A DNA stretch of 21,472 bases, from NCBI GenBank assembly GCA_019242465.1, contig JAFAVL010000382.1, positions 1-21,472 on the forward strand, given 5' to 3'. The notes beneath the pieces were generated by a model. It saw only the letters and a program-made list of their open reading frames with translations. It was not told where the DNA came from and ran no database searches. Within the stretch, counting starts at the first letter, position 1. Each line of letters opens with the position of its first letter. The DNA comes from Chroococcidiopsidaceae cyanobacterium CP_BM_RX_35. Lineage in GTDB: Bacteria; Cyanobacteriota; Cyanobacteriia; Cyanobacteriales; Chroococcidiopsidaceae. Of this stretch, positions 15,882 through 21,472 are shown in pieces. The position numbers and the translations under genes were made by a program.

Positions 15882-17180
15882 ATGACTATTAGAATCTGGA
15901 AACAATTAAGTGTTTTTACTCTATTAGGATTGCTCCTCAGCTGGGTGATTAGTTGCAGCAGTGCCAATATTGGGTCAGGAACACGGCAGACTGGATCAGG
16001 CAGCACAGAGGTTGAGCTTTGGACGATGCAACTCCAACCCCAATTTACAAACTACTTCCAACAGCTGATTGCAACTTTCGAGGCAGAGAATCCTGGGGTC
16101 AAGGTGAGATGGGTAGACGTGCCCTGGACAGCAATGCAAAGCAAAATCTTAACATCTATTTCAGCCAAGACAGCACCAGATGTAGTCAATCTCAATCCTG
16201 ATTTTGCCTCCCAACTAGCAGGGCGCAATGCGTGGCTTAACTTAGATGATAAGGTACCAGCTAATGTGCGTTCAACCTACTTGCCCAACATCTGGAAAGC
16301 AAGCACACTCAACGGCAAGAGCTTTGGCATTCCTTGGTATCTCACCACGCAATTGACAATCTACAACACAAAGTTGTTAAACCAGGCAGGACTAAGTCAT
16401 CCTCCTGCCACCTATGCTGAACTAGCGGCTATCGCCCAACAAATTAAGCAAAAAACGGGCAAATATGCTTTCTTTATCACCTTAGTACCAGAGGATTCAG
16501 CAGAAGTGCTGGAGTCTTTTGTGCAAATGGGGGTAAATCTAATTGATGAGCGTGGATTAGCAGCATTTAACACCCCTCAAGGTAAAGCGGCATTTCAGTA
16601 CTGGGTAAACCTGTACAAAAACGGACTCTTACCACAAGAAGTCTTGACACAAGGACATCGCCACGGAATTGAACTATACCAAGCAGGGGAGACGGTATTA
16701 CTAGCTACAGGTTCAGAGGCTATCAACACAATCGCCAAAAACGCCCCAGAAATTGCTAAAGTCTCTGCTATTGCCCCCCAGCTAACTGGTGAAACTGGCA
16801 GGAAAAGTGTTGCCGTAATGGACTTAGTCATTCCCCACAATAGCGATCGCTCAGACGCTGCAGTTCAATTTGCCCTATTTGTGACTAACAGCCAAAATCA
16901 GCTAGCCTTTGCCAAAGCCGCCAACGTTCTACCATCTACCACCCAAGCACTCACCAACAGCTACTTCCAGCCATCCCCAAAAGCAGATACATTAGCAGAC
17001 AAAGCTCGAATTATCAGTGCCAGCCAGCTGAAACAAGCAGAAGTACTAATCCCCACAATCAAGGACCTCAATTTACTACAAAAAGCCATTTACGAGAATC
17101 TCCAAGCAGCCATGCTAAGTGAAAAAACAGTAGATCAAGCAATTACCGATGCAGCCCAAGAGTGGAACCAACGGGGGTGA
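15882..17180 (+). CDS. sugar ABC transporter substrate-binding lipoprotein (family 1)
   Basis: The 432-aa protein has a lipoprotein signal peptide (hydrophobic ~9-24, lipobox VISC with C25) and a mature part typical of family 1 extracellular solute-binding proteins. Key stretches are VELWTMQLQPQF, FEAENPGVKVRWVDVPW, KTAPDVVNLNPDF, GIPWYLTTQLTIYN and a C-terminal FALFVTNSQNQLAFA segment. It would be anchored at the outer face of the cytoplasmic membrane and deliver a sugar or oligosaccharide to a permease. No permease or ATPase gene is adjacent: pilM is divergent on one side and folC convergent on the other. It is therefore an orphan whose partners lie elsewhere. ATG 15882 is chosen because it opens the signal peptide; SD is weak. 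A HIP1 octamer lies at 16843. The stop falls in a GGGGGTGA repeat-like string. Confidence 0.93.
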   Translation: MTIRIWKQLSVFTLLGLLLSWVISCSSANIGSGTRQTGSGSTEVELWTMQLQPQFTNYFQQLIATFEAENPGVKVRWVDVPWTAMQSKILTSISAKTAPDVVNLNPDFASQLAGRNAWLNLDDKVPANVRSTYLPNIWKASTLNGKSFGIPWYLTTQLTIYNTKLLNQAGLSHPPATYAELAAIAQQIKQKTGKYAFFITLVPEDSAEVLESFVQMGVNLIDERGLAAFNTPQGKAAFQYWVNLYKNGLLPQEVLTQGHRHGIELYQAGETVLLATGSEAINTIAKNAPEIAKVSAIAPQLTGETGRKSVAVMDLVIPHNSDRSDAAVQFALFVTNSQNQLAFAKAANVLPSTTQALTNSYFQPSPKADTLADKARIISASQLKQAEVLIPTIKDLNLLQKAIYENLQAAMLSEKTVDQAITDAAQEWNQRG

Positions 17181-17192
17181 GGCAAGAGGAAA

Positions 17193-17206
17193 GGGGGCAG
17201 GGGGAG
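17193..17206. repeat. short G5-rich heptamer pair
   Basis: GGGGGCA and GGGGGAG stand in tandem just after the lipoprotein gene, near a GGGGGTGA that overlaps its stop (17173-17180). It is the same style as the other heptamer tracts in this window. Confidence 0.5.
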
Positions 17207-17230
17207 ATCAAGATACCTCTCATACCTCTT

Positions 17231-17350
17231 CCCTCTGCGTTCTCCGCGCACGCCAGTCGCCTACGGAGGAGCCAGTTTCACGAAGCCGGGTTTCCCGGCG
17301 TAGAAAACTGGCATCGGAAACCCTCCTGCAGCGCTGGCTCCTCTGCGGTT
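17231..17350. repeat. nested palindromic repeat element overlapping folC 3' end
   Basis: Three stems are visible. GCCGGG-TTT-CCCGGC at 17285-17299 is a perfect 6-bp hairpin. GCCAGTTT (17271-17278) pairs with AAACTGGC (17305-17312). GAGGAGCCAG (17266-17275) pairs with CTGGCTCCTC (17334-17343), a perfect 10-bp outer arm that competes with the middle stem for GCCAG. A similar CCTCTGCG string occurs at both margins (from 17232 and 17340). The layout suggests a small mobile palindrome (MITE/REP-like) of a type I associate with cyanobacterial genomes. The family name is not verified. It lies between convergent genes and may also act as a bidirectional terminator. Confidence 0.75.
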
Positions 17351-18594
17351 CGTAAAAAATGACCGATCAAATACAGCGAACCACAAAGAACGACGAGATT
17401 GTCTTCTGAAAAAGCAATGGCGGCATCTAGAGCTGAGACTAAATCTGAATAAGCGCGGCGATCGCTTAAATCTGGACAAATGCTGTGCGCTAGGTTCACC
17501 AACTCAGTGGGACTAGCTGCCGCATGATCAGGTATCGGCACTGAATACAATCGGTCGCCTGGGCGGAGTAGGGCGCTCAAAATCTCTGCATGGTCTTTGT
17601 TAGAAAGAATCCCAATAACCCAAGTGACCGGTTTGACATCTAGAGTATCAACGTACTGACGCAGAACGGTCGCTGCACCTGAGTTGTGCGCCCCGTCAAT
17701 CAATAACTGGTGGTTTTGCCAGGTTGTCCACTCAAGCCGCCCAGGCCAATGAGTTTTTGCCATGCCAGTCGTGATTGCCTCTCTGGGAATATCCCAACCC
17801 TGTTGCTGGAGGCATTGTAAAGCAGCGATCACCAGCGCCGAATTAGTCAATTGAAACTCACCTAACAACGGTAATGGGTACTGGATTGAGCTAAAATTCC
17901 GCCCGGTATGATATTCTGCCCAGCCTTGTGCCAGCGGCTGTGCTGGTTGAGGCCAAACAGCGGGGCATCCTAGCAAATCTATCTGTTTGCGCACCACGAC
18001 TTCAGCTTCCGGTGGTAATGGTCCTACCACAGCTAGACACCCCGGCTTGAGGATACCAGCTTTCTCTGTAGCGATATCTGCCAAGGTTGGACCTAAATTC
18101 TGCCAGTGGTCTCGACTGATGGATGTAATAATACTTACTAAAGGGCAATCACAAACATTAGTTGCATCCAAACGACCTCCCAATCCCACTTCTACCACTG
18201 CCACATCCACCTTGTTCTGAGCAAAATACAGCCAAGCCGCTGCTGTAACCACTTCAAATTGAGTCGGTAACTCTGATGCAGAATTGATCTTGTCCTCTAC
18301 TTGCAGTAGCAGTTGTTGCAGTTGCTGAGCTGAGATTGGCTGTTCATTAAGGCAGATCCGTTCAGTCCAATCAACTAAATGAGGAGAGGTATATCGTCCT
18401 ACACGACAACCTGCCTGAGTTAATATTGAAGATAGGTAAGCACAAACAGAACCTTTACCGTTCGTCCCAGCTACATGAATGACAGGCACATAAAGGTGGG
18501 GGTTATCTAGTCGAGCTAATAGTTGTTGGATTCGCTCTAGACCAAGATGGACACCAAAACGTTGAAAAGGCTTCAGAATAACATCAATTTCCAC
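17278..18594 (-). CDS. folC: dihydrofolate synthase / folylpolyglutamate synthase
   Basis: FolC ligates L-glutamate to dihydropteroate and then extends the gamma-glutamyl tail of folates, using ATP. The 438-aa Mur-ligase-fold protein has FGVHLGLERIQQLL (13-26), the P-loop HVAGTNGKGSV (40-50), YTSPHLVDWTERI, the GLGGRLDATN motif (137-146), HWQNLGPTLADIATEKAGI, and the C-terminal-domain motif LIDGAHN. The last ~24 residues after GSLYLIGHFL (RTAEEPALQEG...PGNPAS) are encoded by the palindromic repeat element, which also provides the TGA at 17278-17280. The native end has probably been replaced or extended, but the catalytic parts are intact. HIP1 lies at 17458. The upstream 183 bp separates it from a divergent gene. 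Confidence 0.95.
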   Translation of the reverse strand: MEIDVILKPFQRFGVHLGLERIQQLLARLDNPHLYVPVIHVAGTNGKGSVCAYLSSILTQAGCRVGRYTSPHLVDWTERICLNEQPISAQQLQQLLLQVEDKINSASELPTQFEVVTAAAWLYFAQNKVDVAVVEVGLGGRLDATNVCDCPLVSIITSISRDHWQNLGPTLADIATEKAGILKPGCLAVVGPLPPEAEVVVRKQIDLLGCPAVWPQPAQPLAQGWAEYHTGRNFSSIQYPLPLLGEFQLTNSALVIAALQCLQQQGWDIPREAITTGMAKTHWPGRLEWTTWQNHQLLIDGAHNSGAATVLRQYVDTLDVKPVTWVIGILSNKDHAEILSALLRPGDRLYSVPIPDHAAASPTELVNLAHSICPDLSDRRAYSDLVSALDAAIAFSEDNLVVLCGSLYLIGHFLRTAEEPALQEGFRCQFSTPGNPAS

Positions 18595-18777
18595 ATCATT
18601 TCCAATCTTCAGCCATCTTAAGGACTGCTAGTTTTCTAGCCTCAGATTATACTTACTTTGTAAGAAACTAACATTTTTTAGGGAGAAGCATTTGTCTGAA
18701 ACACTTGATAGACTCCCATAACATTTGGCTATTTGGAAAGGCTTAACGAGAAATAAGCAAAAAAGGGAAGTTAATTT

Positions 18778-19902
18778 ATGAATTTTGATGCAGCTAAAGT
18801 AGTCGGGGTTAGTGCTGTCACGTTGAGTTTGGCAGTGCTACCCCTAGCTCTACCTGTTTCTGCCCAAAATAATGCTGGTAGTGGAACATCAGGAGATTCA
18901 ATCTCCGGTACAACCACGGGGGTTGGCAGCTCAACTGCTGGCACCAATACGGGGGGCGTGGGAGGCTCAAATTCTAGTAATAATACAGGGTTTGGTAGCC
19001 CGATTTCCACAGGTACAGGATTTGGTAGCTCAACTTCCAGCACAGGCACATCTAGTACAGATGCGGGAGGGTCAACTTCTAGTATAGGCACAGGGGTTGG
19101 CAGCCCATCTTCTGGGACAAGCACTACCTCTAGCAGTGGTGCTGATAGCTCAGTGTATAGAACGGGTGCCAATTCTAGCACTGATAGCTCAGTATATGGA
19201 ACAGGCACCTCTAGCACTGGCAGCTCGGTCTATGGAACAGGCACCAATCCTAACGCTGATAGCTCAGTATATGGAACGGGCACTAATTCTAGCACTGATA
19301 GCTCAGCCTATGGAACGGGCACTAATTCTAGCACTGATAGTTCAGCCTATGGAACGGGTGCCAATTCTAGCACTGATAGTTCAGCCTATGGAACAGGTAC
19401 CTCTAGCACTGGCAGCTCGCCGTATGAAACGAACACCAACCCCAGTACTGATAGCTCGGCAACAGGAACGGGCATTCCTAGTACTAGCAACTCAGTGTAT
19501 GGAACAGGCAACTCTAGCAGTGGCACTGATAGTTCGGCTGTGGGGACAGATACTACCCTAGGCACAGGAATTAGTAGATCAACTCTTGGTACCAGCGCAG
19601 ATGTAAATGATTCAACTGGGGTAGGCGGAACTAGCCCGATACCACACAACTCAACTAGGATAGGCAGTGGTGGGAATTCCACTTTTAATACTGGTACTGC
19701 TAGCACTAGCTCAACATCTGTTGCCGCGTCTTCCCCAAGAAAAGCAGCTACGAAAGACCGTGACCAGTCAAGTTGGAGTATGCTAGGCATGTTTGGTTTG
19801 GTAGGTTTGACTATTGGTCTAGCCAACTTATTCCGTAGACCTAAGCCTGAAGCATCTGTAGGTGAGAGTGAAGATGTGGTGGAAGACTCCTTCAACTCAT
19901 AA
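18778..19902 (+). CDS. secreted Ser/Thr/Gly-rich repeat protein with WGxxGxxG-like C-terminal anchor
   Basis: The function is not recognised. The 374-aa protein has a signal peptide (hydrophobic ~8-25, likely cleavage after VSA at 27-29), then ~300 residues made almost only of Ser, Thr, Gly and Asn with no cysteine. Within these, residues ~119-255 are about eleven degenerate 13-residue units of the form NSSTDSSxYGTGT. The C-terminus has W333-SMLGMFGLVGLTIGLANLFRR (one hydrophobic helix followed by Arg-Arg) and an acidic tail. The helix resembles the WGxxGxxG motif of short-anchored cyanobacterial surface proteins, with Ser in place of the first Gly. It probably exposes a flexible, possibly O-glycosylated stalk outside the cell membrane. 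AAGGGAAG about 9 nt before the ATG supports the start. Open frames of 148-176 codons on other frames here are by-products of the repeat codons. Confidence 0.8.
   Translation: MNFDAAKVVGVSAVTLSLAVLPLALPVSAQNNAGSGTSGDSISGTTTGVGSSTAGTNTGGVGGSNSSNNTGFGSPISTGTGFGSSTSSTGTSSTDAGGSTSSIGTGVGSPSSGTSTTSSSGADSSVYRTGANSSTDSSVYGTGTSSTGSSVYGTGTNPNADSSVYGTGTNSSTDSSAYGTGTNSSTDSSAYGTGANSSTDSSAYGTGTSSTGSSPYETNTNPSTDSSATGTGIPSTSNSVYGTGNSSSGTDSSAVGTDTTLGTGISRSTLGTSADVNDSTGVGGTSPIPHNSTRIGSGGNSTFNTGTASTSSTSVAASSPRKAATKDRDQSSWSMLGMFGLVGLTIGLANLFRRPKPEASVGESEDVVEDSFNS
19132..19542 (+). repeat. 39-bp (13-codon) tandem coding repeats
   Basis: About eleven in-frame units encode variants of NSSTDSSAYGTGT. The copies from ~19282 to 19400 are almost identical at DNA level, while the outer units are shorter (12 codons) or diverged. 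This is the pattern of recent slippage or unequal exchange in the centre of the array. Confidence 0.9.
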
Positions 19903-19926
19903 GGAGCTATAGTCACAAACAGCGAC

Positions 19927-19956
19927 TAGACTCGGAGCCAACGACTAGGCTATGAT
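19927..19956 (+). promoter_or_regulatory. possible promoter for rplS
   Basis: TAGACT (19927-19932) and TATGAT (19951-19956) stand 18 bp apart, giving a start about 20 nt before the rplS ATG. The -35 matches the consensus in four of six bases. This is a tentative call. Confidence 0.35.
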
Positions 19957-19982
19957 AGTTGACTGCGAGTTTTTCGAAAATT

Positions 19983-20345
19983 ATGAATGCTCAAGAAATC
20001 ATCCGCTCGATTGAGGCGGAGCAACTGAAGTCGAAGTTACCGGAAATTTATGTAGGAGATACCGTTCGAGTCGGGGTAATTATCCAGGAAGGCGGTAAAG
20101 AGAGAACCCAGCCTTATGAGGGGGTGGTGATTGCTAGGCGGAATGGTGGCATCAATGAAACTATTACTGTTCGGCGAATTTTCCAGGGGGTAGGCGTAGA
20201 GAGGGTGTTCCTCCTACATTCCCCTCGGATTGAAACCATTAAAATCTTGCGACGTGGTAAGGTGCGCCGTGCCAAGCTTTACTATCTGCGGGCTCGCTCT
20301 GGTAAGGCCACTCGTCTCAAGCAACGGTTTGACCGTGCTTTATAA
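19983..20345 (+). CDS. rplS: 50S ribosomal protein L19
   Basis: L19 sits at the 30S-50S interface of the ribosome. The 120-aa sequence begins [16 protein letters not shown] and continues with [13 protein letters not shown], the conserved [45 protein letters not shown] and the basic end [14 protein letters not shown]. The frame extends upstream to a TTG at 19959, but ATG 19983 gives the conserved N-terminus and is preferred; no clear Shine-Dalgarno is visible. It begins the conserved cyanobacterial block rplS-trnW-secE-nusG. Confidence 0.98.
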   Translation: MNAQEIIRSIEAEQLKSKLPEIYVGDTVRVGVIIQEGGKERTQPYEGVVIARRNGGINETITVRRIFQGVGVERVFLLHSPRIETIKILRRGKVRRAKLYYLRARSGKATRLKQRFDRAL

Positions 20346-20383
20346 TTGCATTAGACTTAGAGTTGGACAATATCAAGTGCAAT

Positions 20384-20456
20384 GCGCTCTTAGTTCAGTT
20401 GGTAGAACGCAGGTCTCCAAAACCTGATGTCGGGGGTTCAAGTCCTCCAGGGCGCG
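20384..20456 (+). tRNA. trnW: tRNA-Trp (anticodon CCA)
   Basis: A full cloverleaf can be drawn. The acceptor GCGCTCT (20384-20390) pairs with AGGGCGC (20449-20455, one G-T pair) and the discriminator is G. The anticodon stem is CAGGT/ACCTG with loop CTCCAAA, and the T loop is GTTCAAG. The 3' CCA is not encoded. It lies 38 bp after rplS. A TATAAT at 20341-20346, overlapping the rplS stop, could be its -10, though no -35 is evident. Trp is also expected from the gene order. Confidence 0.97.
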
Positions 20457-20570
20457 CTCGCTAATGCAAATCCTCAGCCAGAGTGCTGGCAAGTCGCAAT
20501 CAAAGTCTAAGAGTTTTAGGTAGAATTGTGAGAGAGCTGTTCTGAGTCAGCTTTAAAGCAGTCTATGCGG

Positions 20571-20587
20571 CAGACGGCAATCGTCTG
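20571..20587 (+). other. hairpin in the trnW-secE spacer
   Basis: CAGACG (20571-20576) and CGTCTG (20582-20587) form a perfect 6-bp stem with a 5-nt loop, 53 nt before the secE ATG. No T-run follows, so it is more likely a leader structure than a terminator. Confidence 0.4.
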
Positions 20588-20640
20588 AGGGTAGAAACCA
20601 ACTGCGATGGCTGCAAAGTCAAACGGGAAGATGAGCGACT

Positions 20641-20865
20641 ATGGATAAGAAAAACGAAGCCGAAATCAAAGAGTCAGCTGATGGATTTAGCATGACAAAA
20701 TTTTTTCAGGGCACTAAAGAAGAGCTTGATAAAGTGGTGTGGCCTAATCGACAGCAAGTAGTCAGTGAATCTGCTGCTGTCCTGTTAATGGTGACGGCAT
20801 CCGCAGCTTTAATCTATCTCGTTGATGGCTTCTTTTCTTGGGTAGCAAAACAGGTATTTTTCTGA
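20641..20865 (+). CDS. secE: preprotein translocase subunit SecE
   Basis: SecE clamps the SecY channel in the thylakoid/plasma membrane. The 74-aa single-span form is typical of cyanobacteria. It has a charged N-terminus, the amphipathic motif EELDKVVWPNRQQVVSES (27-44) and one transmembrane helix (~44-66). The ATG at 20641 is preceded by GGGAAG about 10 nt upstream. An earlier ATG at 20607 in another frame gives a 13-codon ORF overlapping the start. The stop shares one base with the nusG ATG, so secE and nusG are translationally coupled. Confidence 0.97.
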   Translation: MDKKNEAEIKESADGFSMTKFFQGTKEELDKVVWPNRQQVVSESAAVLLMVTASAALIYLVDGFFSWVAKQVFF

Positions 20866-21472
20866 TGACTTTTGCGACAGACGAACCACGTAATTCAACT
20901 TCTCAGATAGAGGAAATAGGTGCGACATCAGCAAATGTAGCTCCGCAGCACGCCGCTTGGTATGCTGTGCAAGTTGCTTCTGGCTGTGAAAAGCGCGTGA
21001 AGGCAACCATGGAGCAGCGCATTCAAACATTTGACGTGGCTGACCGAATTCTTCAGGTCCAAATTCCTCAAACACCAGCAGTCAAAATCCGCAAAGATGG
21101 CAGCAGGCAGCACACGGAAGAGAAGGTTTTTCCTGGCTATGTGCTAGTCCAGATGGTAATGGATGATGACACCTGGCAGGTGGTTAAAAATACCTCGCAC
21201 GTTATCAACTTTGTTGGAGCTGAACAAAGGCGTGGTAGCGGTTGGGGTCGCGGACATGTTAAGCCGTTGCCGCTGAATAATGAAGAAGTCGAGCGGATCT
21301 TTAAACAGACTAGTGAACAAGAGCCAGTCGTGAAAATCGACATGGCTGCTGGAGACAAGATTCTGGTACTTTCAGGACCATTTAAAGACTTTGAAGGTGA
21401 AGTTGTTGAAGTTAGTCCCGAGCGGAGTAAACTTAAAGCCTTACTCTCAATTTTTGGTCGAGACACGCCAGT
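20865..21472 (+). CDS. nusG: transcription termination/antitermination protein NusG, 3' end outside window
   Basis: NusG binds RNA polymerase and couples it to Rho or to the ribosome. The first 202 codons are present and open to the window edge. The N-terminal ~30 residues are a variable leader. The NGN domain begins at AAWYAVQVASGCEKRVKATME (30-50) and contains EEKVFPGYVLVQM (85-97). The KOW motif is AGDKILVLSGPFKDFEGEVVEV (162-183). The segment GSGWGRGHVKPLPL (124-137) is in the usual NGN-KOW linker place. ATG 20865 overlaps the secE stop (TGATG). Downstream, outside the window, rplK-rplA would be expected. Confidence 0.97.
   Translation, partial: MTFATDEPRNSTSQIEEIGATSANVAPQHAAWYAVQVASGCEKRVKATMEQRIQTFDVADRILQVQIPQTPAVKIRKDGSRQHTEEKVFPGYVLVQMVMDDDTWQVVKNTSHVINFVGAEQRRGSGWGRGHVKPLPLNNEEVERIFKQTSEQEPVVKIDMAAGDKILVLSGPFKDFEGEVVEVSPERSKLKALLSIFGRDTP

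Noticed and set aside
19132..19542. Regular repeats resembling a CRISPR array
   Set aside because: Repeats are contiguous 39-bp coding units without unique spacers, and no cas genes are present.
18771..19916. Open frames of 148 and 176 codons on the minus strand and 154 codons in another plus frame
   Set aside because: They mirror the low-complexity Ser/Thr/Gly repeat codons of the 18778-19902 gene. Their products are Leu/Val/Pro repeats with no domain.
19959..19982. TTG start adding eight residues to L19
   Set aside because: L19 orthologues start MNAQEI-like; the ATG at 19983 fits.
20476..20490. GCCAG-AGTG-CTGGC hairpin as trnW terminator
   Set aside because: Stem of 5 bp with no following T-run; could be chance.

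Overview
This is cyanobacterial chromosome. The cyanobacterial HIP1 octamer GCGATCGC occurs at least 11 times (about 0.3 expected by chance). The window also holds a photosynthetic-type ndhB start, the order rplS-trnW-secE-nusG, a pilM-pilN-pilO-pilQ cluster without pilP, a cyanobacterial-style TopA without zinc fingers, and G/C-rich 7-8 bp tandem repeats of the kind known from filamentous and Chroococcidiopsis-like cyanobacteria. Genus cannot be assigned from the sequence alone. Most genes are housekeeping. No phage, transposase, CRISPR array or obvious defence island was seen.

Layout: (1) 1-3329: 5' end of ndhB on the minus strand, divergent from topA across a 400 bp gap. (2) 3334-6825: a zinc alcohol dehydrogenase (minus), divergent by 27 bp from a TPR/SPINDLY-type O-GlcNAc-transferase-like protein (plus). 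(3) 6901-9862: a compact minus-strand cluster HU - cobD-like aminotransferase - FAD/NAD(P) oxidoreductase that resembles mercuric reductase but lacks its thiol centre. (4) 9863-10360: a 498 bp non-coding gap. (5) 10361-15757: type IV pilus operon pilMNO-pilQ, transcribed on the minus strand. (6) 15882-17180: an orphan sugar-ABC substrate-binding lipoprotein (plus). (7) 17278-18594: folC (minus), whose 3' end runs into a palindromic repeat element. (8) 18778-19902: a secreted Ser/Thr/Gly repeat protein with a WGxxGxxG-like C-terminal anchor. (9) 19983-21472: rplS, tRNA-Trp, secE and the start of nusG.

Functional links: pilM/N form the cytoplasmic/inner-membrane alignment complex, PilO continues it in the periplasm, and PilQ is the outer-membrane pore of the pilus machine used for motility and DNA uptake. 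RplS, tRNA-Trp, SecE and NusG belong to the conserved translation/secretion/transcription block that normally continues into rplK-rplA. CobD-like activity would make the aminopropanol moiety of (pseudo)cobalamin.

The most unusual material is the intrusion of small repeats into genes: heptamer/octamer tracts inside and at the end of cobD, and a palindromic element that supplies the last ~24 codons and stop of folC. Also notable are the cysteine-less MerA-like flavoprotein and the 13-residue-repeat surface protein. I found no convincing new multi-gene system.
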